The translations under genes were made by a program, and so were the position numbers. A stretch of 64,000 nt of DNA from Brachycybe producta (Eukaryota > Arthropoda > Diplopoda > Playtdesmida > Andrognathidae). Under the pieces are notes generated by a model. That model had not been told where the DNA came from and did no database searches. It worked only from the letters and a program-made list of their open reading frames with translations. The number at the start of each line of letters is the position of its first letter. The first letter of the stretch is position 1. The stretch covers positions 6,214,001-6,278,000 of the forward strand of contig JAUPFP010000004.1 of NCBI GenBank assembly GCA_036925085.1. Reading direction: 5' to 3'. Positions 45,433-56,932 of the stretch are shown in pieces.

Positions 45433-46253
45433 CAGTGGTGCAACCAGGCAGGGCCGGCCCTAGGTGGTTTGGCGCCCTGAGCGAAACAGACAATCCGCGC
45501 CCCCCATGCACCAATACAAGTATAAAATTTAACAAACAAATGCTTTAGAAACAAAACTGATAAAAATAAAACTTGTGTAATTCATCTTTAAAAATGAACT
45601 TTACGAGCCTTGGCATTCGCAAAGTCAGACACAGCAGCCGATAGGTCCAGGGAATGGGCAATGGAATTCTCGATGGAGAGAATTCCTATTAGGAAAGAAA
45701 ATATTTCAGTGAAAGTGTGTAACAACTGTTTCGTGCAATGACTTATAGTTTTAGTGCGCTTACAATTGCCGATTCAAATTTCGGGATTTGATAAGTCATT
45801 AACTCATGATTTTTTATTTGACATGCGCTCGATTTCGGCGCCCCCCCCTCGGAACGGCGCCCTGGGCGCCCGCCCAGGTCGCACGTCCCTAGGGCCGGCC
45901 CTGCAACCAGGATTCTGGTCTGTGAGGGGATAATCGATATTATTGATACCCAGCGATTGAAATGGTTTATAGAATTTTATATTAATTACGAAAATATTAA
46001 ATAAACCAGTTCCCCATAGTAATTACTTATTAAAGATCAATTATCAATTTTCCGGAGTTAAAAAAAATAGTGTTGGATTGCAGAATACATTCTTGCAAGC
46101 GCAGCGAGCAACAAAAATTTCATACTTTTAGGGTTCCCGTTTATTTTAATTTTATGTGTTTTAGCTGCGACCCTTCTACAATCCTGACAGGAAAAGAATC
46201 TTTTCTTTTCGTTGGTGCAACCCCCCTCCCCGGCCCACCATCGCTACCCCACA
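45433..46253. mobile_element. Probable hAT element split by the insertion at 45449-45903
   Basis: CAGTGGTG at 45433 followed by CAACCAGG, then (after the insert) ATTCTGGTCTGTGAGGGG, resembles a hAT end that starts CAGTGGCGCAACCAGG. CACCATCGCTACCCCACAG at 46235-46253 may be the other end. The outer octamers do not match, so the pairing is tentative. Confidence 0.4.
45449..45903 (-). mobile_element. hAT-type element with CAGGGCCGGCCC ends, copy 2
   Basis: CAGGGCCGGCCCTAGGTGGT to CCTAGGGCCGGCCCTG, with the perfect 8-bp duplication CAACCAGG (45441-45448 and 45904-45911). Inverse orientation to 23400-23910 and colinear with it, apart from ~100 bp of difference around the middle. Confidence 0.92.
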
Positions 46254-48466
46254 GTATGCAGTGCTTTAGTATCATCAATTTTGAAACTGTGAATTTATAA
46301 TCACCCTGTATATATATCCCCCCTCCCCCCTCAACACATACGAAAGATTCAATGAAAAATTTTCAAAACAAAACAGAAGAAAAAAAAACCAATTTATTTC
46401 TCACTTCCACAAGTTTTGATAAAAAAAATATATCCTTGCTGAAAAAAAGCAACTGGGCACTATTGGTCTTTTGTATATACGACCCTAATGTTAGCAGGTT
46501 AGACCCGGCTATGTTTAAACATGGACTAGAACATACATTCAAAAGGCTAAAATTGCTGTTGAAACTCAGTGTAAACATTAATCTTTTTCAATCGGCATTC
46601 TGCCAACCCTTTAGAGGCAGCGGAGAATGATTTTTTTTCTCTTATACTTTTGCAGAAAGAAAGAGAAAAAAAAAAGGTTTGTCCGAAATTTCGATAAAAA
46701 TCTCCGTTGTGTGTGTGTGTTCTTATTGGTCAAACCAACCCACATCTATTTAGCATCTATTGAAAGATTCTTTAGATAAATGGACGATTTTTTTAGTGAA
46801 TTTTTAGTTCTAGATAGTGAGGGAGAGTGAGATAGAGACAGACAGACAAATAAAATAAAAGGTAATATTTGTAACCAAAATATATATATTCAATTTGAAT
46901 TGTTTCTTTTTATTATTAAATGAAACAAACAAGTGACCTTTTATTGTTGTCTCTTGTGTTCTATTTCAGAAGTCACTGGCTTTGAATTCTGTTACTTTTT
47001 TTTTGTATCACTATCACATTGATTTTCTATTATTTAGAAAATTTACTATATTAACCAAGCAAAAGAGAATTCTCTACAAAAAACCAAACTTGAAACTTGA
47101 TTACAATTTACAAACTAAATTAAAGATTTTCAATGAAATAAATCTGAAAAACACGTTCAAAAAATGTCTCAGAAAAAAGTTACTAAAATATAGTACATTT
47201 CAGAAACAACTTTAAGAAAAACTGAAGTGTTTTAGAAACTAGAAGAGTAAATGAATCACTTTAGGGGATTTTCATATTGTCATTAAAAATAATCTTTAAA
47301 AGGACAATTTGAAATTCTAGATTTTATTTTTATGCTTTTGAGTTTGGACAACAAATCTAAGAGTCGGATAACGTCCAAGAACTAAAATTTGACTATTTTG
47401 AAATTGCCATGTAAAACGTCGTATTTATAGTGTTTTAATTTTTTTCATAAACTTTTTGCAAAAAATTTAACAAGGTAACAGTTTAGGGGTTATTTATTAC
47501 TTGAAGTTCTACTTGTGGGCTTATTTTTTTTGGTTGATTTATTAAAATATTACATATAATATTATATGCTGCATTACAACTTGTAGTGGCTCCTAATTTT
47601 CTGACATTGCATTATTTGTTACTGGGTTTAAATATTTGGGTTTTGACAATGCGTTTCACATGCTTGCAATTGTGCTTTTGTCCTTCTGTCACAGGCCTTC
47701 TTGGCTGCTTGCAGAGTAATTCAAATTTCTTTTTGAGGTCATATTGAGTTTTTGAAGATGTTGGCAATCAATAACAAAGGAAAATGCCAATAACAATACC
47801 GTTTTTTTTTTCTTTCTGTAAGAACTTTGATCTAAAAGAAAGGTGTAATGTATATTTGGATATTTGCGATTAGGAAAAAAAAAAAACAAATGTTGTTTTA
47901 TAAATAGATATCTAGCAATGAGTAGAAAATTTTTGACATGAGGCACCAATGTGTATCATACAGTACTGTAATATGGAATAGGTGTTATTAACCAATCAGC
48001 CAGAATCCTGAAAGTGTTTTTAGGCAAAAATAGGTTTTCATAAAATGTCAATGGAAAAAACCAAAAAATGGGTCATTTTCAAACTGATATTGTTTATTTT
48101 AAGATTTTGTCACGAAAAGATACTTTCTAGTTTTGAAAACAATTTGAATTTCTTCATAATGTTGTTTCTATAAAAAAAAAAACGTGTGTTTGATGTTTTT
48201 GCGTCCAGATTTTACAAAAAAAAACGTTTCTGGAGGATAGCATTAGTCACTGCAGTGGTGCTCTCCCGAAGAAACAAAAGCTAAAGAAATATTATATCTA
48301 TTCAGCCACGGTAATGGAGTGGCTACGGGAAGCGACCTCTCTTGAACTTAGAGAAGTGCTCTGATTTAAATTTTTTGAGTATTATGCGTTTTTAAGGGAA
48401 CGTAGCCACAGTTTGACAGCTCTAAATAGGAATTGTAGCAACTCATTGAAGAAATGCTTAACATAT
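46254..48466. other. Non-coding sequence
   Basis: No gene is supported. A 92-codon frame at 46352-46630 lies in A-rich sequence and has no recognised domain. TCACCCTGTA (46301-46310) is an inverted TACAGGGTGA terminus. Confidence 0.45.
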
Positions 48467-48470
48467 TTAA

Positions 48471-48848
48471 AGAGATCATTACCTCCAGAAATTTATTTTC
48501 AAAATATTGTCAAGAATTACCCAACAATTGCCAAAACGATTTTTAAAATTTAAAATAAGTGATTAATATAATTTAAAAAAATTAAAAATCAGTTGACTTC
48601 ATGTAGAATCTAAATTAACTTTATCAGATAGATGCGCCACCAAACAACAAACATTAGCAACAAAAAACCCCCAAAGTCTACTTACCTACTCGACTTCTGA
48701 TGTGTTGTCACCTCCTCACATTAGTTTCATTTGAATGTACTATGGATTTAATATTTGAATTATTCCACATGGAATGTTGTATTGAGTTGAATATGAATAA
48801 GGAACACCTACCTATATTTCATTAAGAAATTCTGGAAATGTTAGGTTG
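48471..48848 (+). repeat. TTAA-family element, left two thirds
   Basis: TTAA (48467-48470), then AGAGATCATTACCTCCAG and the family blocks through CACCAAACAACAAACATTAG, GAGTTGAATATGAATAAG and TTCTGGAAATGT. The right third is missing. Confidence 0.75.
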
Positions 48849-49689
48849 TTTTTTCGTCTTCTGTCTGTTCTCTAGAGTCTAAACGACATTAGTTTCACTA
48901 AAAAAATCCATAGAGGTATTTATTTTTAACAGTGATTTTTAATACTCATTTCTGTGTTTGTGTGTGTTTAGTACTACATTTGTATTTATGGAGGTCTATG
49001 ATTTTTAATTACACAGATTCCATGCTTGGATACAGACAATAAAGAACATGTTTGTCTCTATGTCTGTACTTCCATTTATAACTTATACCGTTCTATTACA
49101 GCAGTGTTTCTCAAACTGTGGTTCGCGGCGGTGTGCCTTGTGGTCCTAAGATGGGACAATTGAGAAAAAAATATTTATACACTCCAACTGTTAGAACGGA
49201 AGTTACAAAAAAAAACAGATTACAGTCCACTAAGCTCTGATATATAATCGCCATTGTGCTTGATCAGTGTGTGTCACTCCACTGTTCGCCCTAAAATCTT
49301 CGTGTGTGTGGGGCATTAAACACACATTCCTGTCCCATTACTTGCACAAGGCTACTTATGCCCAGTGCCAAGCTCTGAAAGGCCTTTTTAAAGGTGGGTG
49401 GTTCACATGTGCATCGACAACTTATCTAGTGGTCCGCCATTGGAAAAAAGAGAAACAGTGTGCTACTGGAATGATTGGAGCTGGTTTGGGCAACACTGTT
49501 GTCAATTTCGTCACATGTGGGGAATTAACCATGAATGTGTGACGAATTTCATTTTGCAATATTTCAGTTTGAGAAATTAAATTTTGACAAATGTTTTCTT
49601 GTTGATGTGACATTTTCTGCCTGGCAGAATTGAGATATGGGTTTGAGTTCGAAAATTCGGCAAACGTTTCTGCAGCTTTGTAGCATTAA
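48849..49689. other. Non-coding sequence with one hAT-like end
   Basis: CAGTGTTTCTCAAACTGTGG at 49103 followed by TTCGCGGCGGTGTGCC is typical of a hAT terminus. No matching right end was found. No gene was seen. Confidence 0.45.
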
Positions 49690-49825
49690 GATGAAACAAG
49701 TTATACAACTTCTTTCATATTAATGCTACAAAGACGCAAAGAAAGGATGAAACAAGTTATACAACTTCTTTCATATTAATGCTACAAAGACGCAAAGAAA
49801 GGATGAAACAAGTTATACAACTTGG
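49690..49825. repeat. 56-bp tandem repeat, 2.4 copies
   Basis: The unit GATGAAACAAGTTATACAAC.. starts at 49690, 49746 and 49802 with no differences across the full units. It abuts the GGTTGCGCCCC of the next element. Confidence 0.95.
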
Positions 49826-50423
49826 TTGCGCCCCACTGCCGCATAAAACTTTGCGCTCCCTTTCTCTTCCTCCCCACATTCGGAAGGTTAGGTTTAGTAA
49901 AATGAAGGTTGTTGCAGGGGGTCTGGGGGGGGGGGGGGGGGCGGCCCCCTATTTTTTAGAGTTATTAAATCAAATTTGTCCATTTTTCCGACCGTTCCTC
50001 CCATTGAACAAATTAGGGAACAGTTGGAACAATGGACTAAATTGATTTCATAATTCTTAAAAAAAAAAGTCGGGGTCTGCGCCCCTCCCAGACCCCCTGC
50101 AACACCTTAATTTTACTAAACCAAACCTTCGGACTGTTAGTACTACTTTTCTGACTGTTTATACCGTTGTTCGAACGTTCCGCAGTTCATCAAAATACCA
50201 CCCCCTAAAAATTCCTATGCACAATAAACAAAATGAAAGTCGACTTGTTTTCGAAAATAACTAAATAAATTAAGCAAGTGATTCGGAATCACTTGTTTAA
50301 TTTATTCAATTATTTTTGAAAATACATTGACTTTCATTTCGTTTTTTGCGCCCCCAAACCTCCTGCACCCCCCCCCCTCCCGCTGGCAGTTGCGGGTCTG
50401 GCGGTTCCCTAGCTACGCCCCTG
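49826..50423 (-). mobile_element. hAT-type element ending CCTAGCTACGCCCCTG
   Basis: Inverse relative of 44293-44716: TCGACTTGTTTTCGAAAATA, TTTTTTGCGCCCCCAAACC and CCTAGCTACGCCCCTG at the right. Internally GGTTGTTGCAGGGGGTCTGG (49907-49926) is inverted as CCAGACCCCCTGCAAC, forming a large hairpin. The left boundary is uncertain. Confidence 0.6.
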
Positions 50424-50906
50424 TGCTAAAACAGTTAAGTTCTTAAGTTTTCAATTTGAGCATAACGTGGCAGAATTTGGCTTTTTATTTGCCACACCTG
50501 TGGCTACATCGAAAAATAGGTTGCTCATCTCTTATGAGCTGGAGTAATATCTATCCCACACAGACACACAAAAAAAATTGACAGCAAATTGCAAGAATGT
50601 TCAAAAGCCTACTACATAATGTCGTTTAGTAAACGGTTCTCCTGACAAGAATTTTCAAATGATGGCATACTTTTTTTTATTTTTTTATATAATAAAAAAA
50701 ACTCTCCAAACTTAAAATGAACAATGAAATTGGAATGTCTCGTCTGGTACAGTTACGATCATAATTTTCACGTTTCTAACATTTTTTTTATTGGTTAGGC
50801 ACAGGACACGTTAAGATGGTCACATTCCTATTATCTTTTTTCTTTACTCTCTCTCTGTCTCTCTCAAGATCTGTATATAATATAATGTATTTTTTCTGGC
50901 TTCTAG
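50424..50906. other. Intron sequence upstream of the exon
   Basis: Includes CTCTCTCTGTCTCTCTC at 50848-50866 and the 3' splice site TTTTTTCTGGCTTCTAG ending at 50906. Confidence 0.6.
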
Positions 50907-51127
50907 ATTCTGCTCAAGATGGACATGTGCGAGCCCTTGGTTCAGCTGCAACACAGCAACAGACACCAAAGTCAAAACCGTCTCGTTATAACTCTTTTTG
51001 GGATGAAAATCCGGACAAAAGTCATCTGCGTCCCTATTTTGACAACAGTAGCGTCACCAATGTTACCATTCAAGAGGGAAGAACTGCTTATATGAGTTGT
51101 CGTGTAAGGCAATTGGGCGACAGAACA
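50907..51127 (+). CDS. Internal exon of a Dpr / zig-8-like immunoglobulin-domain protein
   Basis: The 221-bp exon is bounded by a 3' splice site (TTCTGGCTTCTAG) and a 5' splice site (ACA|GTAAGA). It starts in phase 1 and ends in phase 0, 73 complete codons. After a Q/T/S/K-rich linker it encodes RPYFDNSSVTNVTIQEGRTA and then YMSCRVRQLGDRT. This is the opening of the first Ig V-set domain in Dpr/zig-8-like proteins: strand A, then the first disulphide cysteine in SCRV, then LGDR before the WIR strand. NSS and NVT are N-glycosylation sequons. In insects Dpr proteins are membrane-attached neuronal receptors that pair with DIPs. The next exon, expected to begin VSWIR, and the signal-peptide exon were not found in this window. 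The frame stays open past the donor only by chance. Confidence 0.85.
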
Positions 51128-52256
51128 GTAAGATTAAAAACCATTATTTTCATCTTTCTTTTTTTATTTTTGACCAGTTCTTTTTTTTTTATATATATAT
51201 ATTCTCTCTTCTTCACCACATTTTCGGTTATATTGCCACACAATATACACTCGAACATTGAGTGAAACCATCAAAATGTCATACCTGTCTCTATAAAAAA
51301 AAATTGCTCTCTCATATTTTTTCTACCAATCACATATATGACGCCAATGGCCTAGTAAAGTTTCCTATTATACCAGCTGATCTGTTAGATATTAAATGAT
51401 AAAGAAAAAATTTCTTTTTATTTTTGATAGAAATGTGGCAAATATTACACAGTGCAACAAAAGTTACAAACCAAGCTGCGTTAACATTTGCTGACGTTTA
51501 TTATGGCTTTACTTTAGTGTGAATCAAGTGATAATGTCACTTGAGAAATTTATATGTGAATAAAAATGAGCAATTGCTTTTAAGTATGAGCAAAAAAGAT
51601 ATGGTTGGAGCATGAGCATATTTGGAAGCAGTTTTAACATACCTAGTAGGCCCTATGTTCAGAAGAAGTATAGCATTGCCTATAGTCAACATATATAGTG
51701 AACGGTTTTTTAAATGTGTTTTATAAAAGTGAAAATTTTACACATAAATCTTATTATGTTGCTAATGTTTACCTAATATTTGAAATGTGTATCTTTTTTT
51801 TGGTGTTTCAGGTTTTTATCGATAAATAAGATTTTTCATCTTTTTATATAGGTTTAATTTTATTCAGTATACTAATAGGCGTTTGGGTGAAGGGGGGGGG
51901 GGGGGTTGTTCAATTAGGCTTATATAAAAACAAACTTTGACACAACAAACATACCAAATTAAAGGTTTTCATTTGATCAACCTGAAAACACTAGAGACAA
52001 GTCCTGAAAAAATTGAAAAAGACTAGCTTAATACTCACGTTTGAAACTCAAGCTTAAACGTCATGCTTAAAACTCAAGCTTTGAAAGTACTTGCAAAAGT
52101 CATAAAAACGTAAAAGCCCTACCTCCATACGTTTTCATTAAAAAACTATGAACAGACTTCTGTAAAGAAACAAGAAAATTAAACAATAAACATGTTTTTT
52201 GTGATACTTCGCTTTTATTAAAAGGGTCTAAAAAGTAAAACAAAATCTAATCTGTT
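51128..52256. other. Intron sequence, no exon seen
   Basis: I searched for the continuation of the Ig domain (SWIR.. tryptophan, second cysteine) and did not find it. A G-run lies at 51892-51905. Confidence 0.5.
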
Positions 52257-52300
52257 CTTGTCTTGTTGGTGTAGTGGTTAGTGTCTCAGACTATCAGGGT
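52257..52300 (+). ncRNA. 5' half of a tRNA-like or SINE sequence
   Basis: TCTTGTTGGTGTAGTGGTTA carries a Pol III A-box (TGGTGTAGTGG) and TTAGTGTCTCAGACTATCAG resembles a D-loop and anticodon arm. A B-box does not follow because a hAT MITE fragment starts at ~52300. Pseudogene or SINE head. Confidence 0.45.
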
Positions 52301-52385
52301 GGGTGGGGGTGGGGCATGTGACATCAAACCAAATAACAAACCAATTAGGAGTTGCCGTTCCTCATAAAAGGGCTGGGCAAACGAC
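52300..52385. mobile_element. hAT-like MITE fragment (type E, right half)
   Basis: GGGGCATGTGACATCAAACC, ACAAACCAATTAGGAGTTGC and CTCATAAAAGGGCTGGGCAA parallel the right half of 41420-41602. Confidence 0.6.
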
Positions 52386-53055
52386 TATTGTGCTGAGTAC
52401 ACACACTGGTCTGTCTTAACTTAGTATAGTCCCATTTTCTTTTGTGCAAGTTGCACGACGGCTTTGCTAGTATTTATTAATATTTTTTTTAATTATTCTT
52501 CACAGTCTTTTATTGTTTGAATGGTAAGGACGTGCACGTCACACAAGTTATAAAGTGCAAACCTTTTTTTTTATCAACAACAACTCGAGAATTAGGGTAA
52601 AGTATAGCCTTTAGGGATCGGTTCTTGTTCAATTATGAAAATGAGACAATATGATGAGAGTAATTGATTCTTTGTAAAACTTCGTTTTATATGGAAATCT
52701 AGTTATGCTGCTTATTTTTTATACGAATTGTATTTTGGGGGAGGGGGAAGTAATTTTCTTCTTTCCTTGGTTTTATATATTTTTTATACATGTATACCTC
52801 TCTTCAACAGTATAATGTTACCCCTGTGTCTATCTATCTAGCCTTTGGCTATTCGGTATGCTTGGGAATTGAACAGATTTGAATTCACGCTGAATTGATA
52901 ATTCTTTTTGTTGTAAACACAAAAATTTGATGAGGGAGATCAATAGACAATAGAGGACCAAGAATACACGTCATCATCATATTTGTTTAGTACTTTTAAT
53001 GTACAATACAAGCGTATGTTTTTTTTATAGAGATGGTTATATTTGTAGAAAATGT
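52386..53055. other. Non-coding sequence
   Basis: No gene was seen. Confidence 0.5.
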
Positions 53056-53059
53056 TTAA

Positions 53060-54274
53060 GAGGCTACATCGCAAAATTACTTTGGAAAATCTCAACAAAG
53101 GGCGCTAGCATCGTTTTTCTATTGAGTCCATAGCCCTGATGTTAAAGAAAAAAAACGTCAATTTTTAAAATACACCTGTGCGCCGCCGGGCGAATACGCC
53201 GCCGCCGCCGGTGTTTTTGAAACAATGCCGGCTCGTCGCCTGTCCTTTTTTTTAAAAAACCCGCCACCACTCGCCGCCGGTGTATGACTGGCGGCCGCCG
53301 AATTCAAATTTGTTTTGGTTGGTTTTGTTTCAAAAACTGCCATAGGAATGGAATGATACCATATTTGATATTTATCTATTTCAATTTATATCAATATTTA
53401 GTTATTTACCACATTCAATACATAGATAGATTTGTTCAATATGTTCAATCCCAGACGCCGGTAGTCGCCGCCGCCACTGCTCGTATTTACCCTCGCCCGC
53501 TGCCGCCGATCAATATGCTACGGCGCACAGGTCTAGGTTCAAAGTGCAATTTGCACCTTAAATATATGGTGATCGAGTGATAGAATGACAACAAATTGGC
53601 AAGTGTGGTTATATTTTTAAGAACTATTTCAAAATCGCGAATTTCTAACTCTTATTGGAAACTCCATTGAGTATGCTCTCGTAAGGTAAAAGTTTTAAGT
53701 AAAAATACTTAAATAATTTTAAAAAACCACAAGTAAACCACAGTGAAGCCAACACTTTGGCACACGTGCTGATTTTCTTTTTCGTTTTTTAACATTATTT
53801 TTAGGTATTTTACAAGCATTTTAATGGATGTTTTTTTTGCTTATGAGCATATACTCACATACTCTTAACAGGCCATCCGAGGCCTGTTGTATGCCGTCGG
53901 GCATGAGTGGCCTAAAGCCTATTGGCGGGTGGGCCGTGGTAGTAATTTACAACATACTCAATGGAGTTTAACATAAGTGTTAGAAATTGGCGATTTTGAA
54001 ATATTTTTTTTAAAAAAATAGGAGTGCACTTTCCAATTTTTTTATGATCTAGGACTAGATAAACGTATATATTTAAAGTGCACCTTGCACTCTGAAACAT
54101 CAAAATTGGACAACTTTAAATATGAAAAATAAACATATTGCCACGACGGTGTATTTTAAAAATTGACACTTTTTTATCTTCTTTAACATCCGGTGTATGG
54201 ATTCAATAGAAAAAAACGATGCTAGCGCTCTTTGTTGAGAATTTTCAAAGTAATTTTGCGATGTGTGTAACCTC
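53060..54274. mobile_element. 1.2-kb TTAA-flanked foldback transposon
   Basis: TTAA at 53056-53059 and 54275-54278 flanks GAGGCTACATCGCAAAATTA and the inverse of GAGGTTACACACATCGCAAA. The arms continue inverted for over 100 bp (AACAAAGGGCGCTAGCATCG against CGATGCTAGCGCTCTTTGTT). Inner segments around 53530-53690 and 53940-54090 (CTCCATTGAGTATG, AAAGTGCA..TTGCAC) are inverted as well. The TTAA target suggests Kolobok or piggyBac; no transposase is present. Confidence 0.78.
53174..53532. repeat. GC-rich CGCCGCCG element nested in the foldback
   Basis: A 12-bp perfect inverted repeat ACCTGTGCGCCG / CGGCGCACAGGT bounds a segment rich in CGCCGCCG words on both sides, in sharp contrast to the AT-rich surroundings. 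The right arm of the host foldback lacks it. No clean duplication was seen. Confidence 0.6.
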
Positions 54275-54278
54275 TTAA

Positions 54279-54722
54279 CTGAAAGAAAATGGGGATAAGA
54301 AAAGAAGGCGGAAGGGGAGGATTATGAGGAGGCGGGTTATTCTCAACGTTCAAGCAAATAATCTATTTATATCTTTAATCTTTTTTAATAAGAAAAATAA
54401 GTTGCATTGGAATAGCAACACACACAAAAAAAAACATCATCATCGTCATCAACGCCTTTTAAGTTGGCTTCATATTAAAAGTTGGGTGTGTGTGTGTGTG
54501 TGTTGCCAACTATTAAGAAAAGCTGTTAATTTTAAGAGGGTTTGCTTTTATAACTGCATCTCTTTAATATTTGCTTCAGATGCTCACAAATATACATACA
54601 CACATGTACACAATATGACAATTATGCACACACACAGTTACATAGGCTTAGTGTGACATATACATGTGCATTGGCCTTACACACATTGAAAACACACATA
54701 CACATATGAAATCACATTCTAG

Positions 54723-54755
<33 letters not shown>

Positions 54756-55679
54756 TACGTGCATATATATATATATGGCCTATGATTCCTTAGATAATTG
54801 ACCAATTTGCGTTTTTTTTTCAGTTTTTTTTTTTATTTTGCTACTTATGATCCATTGAGATCGAGTCACGTATTTCAGAGGCAAACTATTTACGAAACCT
54901 TCAAAATCCCAAAGGCTAATGCAATGTTTCCTACTAATGTTTTCAAGTCACGCACTCATCCATCTATTTTTTATCCATTCGCGTACCCCATCCTCCCTCC
55001 CTCCCTCCCTCCTTTCTTCCTTCCGAACACACACACACACACACACATATACATTTTTGCAGTAACTACTGATGCCAGGTTTAATACCAATAAGTATTAG
55101 GAGGTTTTGTGTTCCAGTATAATTTTTTTTATCTTATACTGTTTTTTTTTAGTGGGTATTATTTTGCAATTTGAATTAAGCCTCGAGAGTAGAAAGGAGT
55201 TTTTTGTTGTTTGTTTGTTTATATGAAAGACTTAGCTTGAACTATTCAAAGAAACTTTGTTGAGAACAAATAAGGGACCGGTGATAAATTATTTAATGTA
55301 TATTAAGAATTTTGTGGTTGCTAAAACAACAACAACAAAAAATCTTCCGAATATATATATATTCAAAATGGAATCTTCTCACAATAAATCAAAGAATTGG
55401 TTTTCAATTCTTTTAGTTCCCATTAAATGTAAATCACATATTTTTGTATTCAGAGATTAAAGATGGAATAAATTTCCCAAAAAAATGTTTTGATGAGCAG
55501 ATTATTATAAGGATTACAATTACAACTATAACTAGTACTCTGCTAGCAGTCAAATAGGCCTATGGAAGAGGGACATAAAAGTCCACATGCAGCATTAAGC
55601 ATTGTCAAGCACATATATATATATAAAAAAAATGAATATACAAATGTCAATCCCACAAAACAAAATTATCCCCATTCGC
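54279..55679. other. Non-coding sequence with microsatellites
   Basis: (GT)n at 54486-54502, (CT)n at 54725-54753, CCCT units at 54991-55013, (CA)n at 55027-55046. No gene was seen. Confidence 0.6.
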
Positions 55680-55887
55680 CACTTCCTCAGGAAGAGAGTT
55701 CCATTGTCTTATAACTCTAGGAAAAAAAAGACCAATAATATGAATCTGTCCTAGCAAAATATCTCCCGAATTTTCCTAGAGCGGTCAGCCCTGGACTGTG
55801 GTTTTGGACAATCACCACGTGTCATTTTTCCAAACAGTTTCAAACTTAACTCAGCCCTGTGCTGTGCCAAACTAGGCCATTGTAGCA
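55680..55887 (-). pseudogene. LINE reverse-transcriptase C-terminal fragment, distal part
   Basis: The minus frame from the MITE junction reads LQWPSLAQHRAELSLKLFGK and MTRGDCPKPQSRADRSRKIR, then after a stop FFPRVIRQWNSLPEEVANG, the family's RxWNxLP motif. It continues the fragment at 56102-56275; the two are separated by the hAT MITE. Confidence 0.7.
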
Positions 55888-56093
55888 TTCAGGCATTTAG
55901 AAATCGTGACGAACTTTAGTTGGCTCCGCCCTTTTATGACGACCAGCAACTTCTAAATGATTTGTTGTGTGGTTTGACGTTGAAAAGGGCGGAGCATGTG
56001 ACGTCAGACTACATAACCAACCAATTAGAAGTTGCGTTCATCATAAAAAGGGCGGAGCCAACTGAAGTTCGTCCCGGTTTCTAAAATGCCTGT
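55888..56093. mobile_element. hAT-like MITE (CTCCGCCC core) inside a LINE, TSD TTGTAGCA
   Basis: Perfect duplication TTGTAGCA at 55880-55887 and 56094-56101. Ends CAGGCATTTAGAAATCGTGA and the inverse; arms GGCTCCGCCC/GGGCGGAGCC; centre GGAGCATGTGACGTCAGACT. Confidence 0.9.
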
Positions 56094-56101
56094 TTGTAGC
56101 A

Positions 56102-56275
56102 CTGACAACATCTCAGTGACACTATCTGTTAATTTATGCCTGCCACAAACAAACCTAGCTGCCTTATGCTGAACCATTTCAACTGAGTGAGTGAGTGTGA
56201 CAGTGAGAGGATTCCATACACTGCAGCAATACTCAAGATGATGTTGAACCAATGCTTGATAGGCAATAGTAGAAT
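56102..56275 (-). pseudogene. LINE reverse-transcriptase fragment, proximal part
   Basis: The minus frame reads IAYQALVQHHLEYCCSVWNP, TVTLTHSVEMVQHKAARFVC and DSVTEML. This is the conserved EYCSxVW...QxxAARFV segment after the catalytic core of jockey/CR1-like reverse transcriptases. The core with the FADD box is absent. Confidence 0.75.
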
Positions 56276-56891
56276 TTGATGGTTATAGTTGTTTACAATG
56301 GTCAGAGAAATAACAACATTAAAAAAAAATGCTAAAAAAGCACTTATTTTTAATATATACGACGTTTTGATGTTACATATATCATCATTTTCAGGTGAAA
56401 AACCAAAAATATAAAATTACAATGTTTGGGATACAATTTTCAACAAATAAAAAATACATCAAAATATTACGTACAAAACTAGAAAGTAAAAAAATGCTAC
56501 ATAATTATATAATTAAAGATCCATAATACTGAAGAGAGAGTCATTAATAAACAAAATTAAAAATAAAACAGTGTAGAAAAACATATGTCATAATAATTTG
56601 TAACATTCAGAGATATTGAAATTATAAGTTTAGAATCTTCATTTTAACGCTTTTTTCAATGTAATCTACATTCTAGAATAGACTGTGAGTTAGTAGGGCC
56701 ATATATATTCTTCTACACCTAATGATTGATGGATTCTTTTAAGAAAGGATTTTCAGTATACACGCGCGCGTGCACGCACTCATGAATTTAGGTCGCCACA
56801 AGGCTCATACAGCTACATACAGTCACACAACACTTATTTTATTTAAAACACACCATCACAAAGTGACCGTGAGAGACTTGTGTGAGGATCG

Positions 56892-56932
<41 letters not shown>

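Noticed and set aside
46352..46630. 92-codon plus frame ending in QSAFCQPFRGSGE
   Set aside because: The N-terminal half is poly-A derived, and I recognise no family in the rest.
49103..49150. A complete hAT element starting CAGTGTTTCTCAAACTG
   Set aside because: Only the left terminus is visible. I found no inverted right end or 8-bp duplication downstream.
50907..51265. Reading the 149-codon open frame across the exon as a complete gene
   Set aside because: The upstream part is a pyrimidine-rich intron end and the downstream part is AT-rich hydrophobic intron sequence. The splice sites and family homology limit the coding part to 50907-51127.
52257..52300. Functional tRNA gene
   Set aside because: Only the 5' half matches; there is no T-arm or acceptor closure before the MITE sequence.
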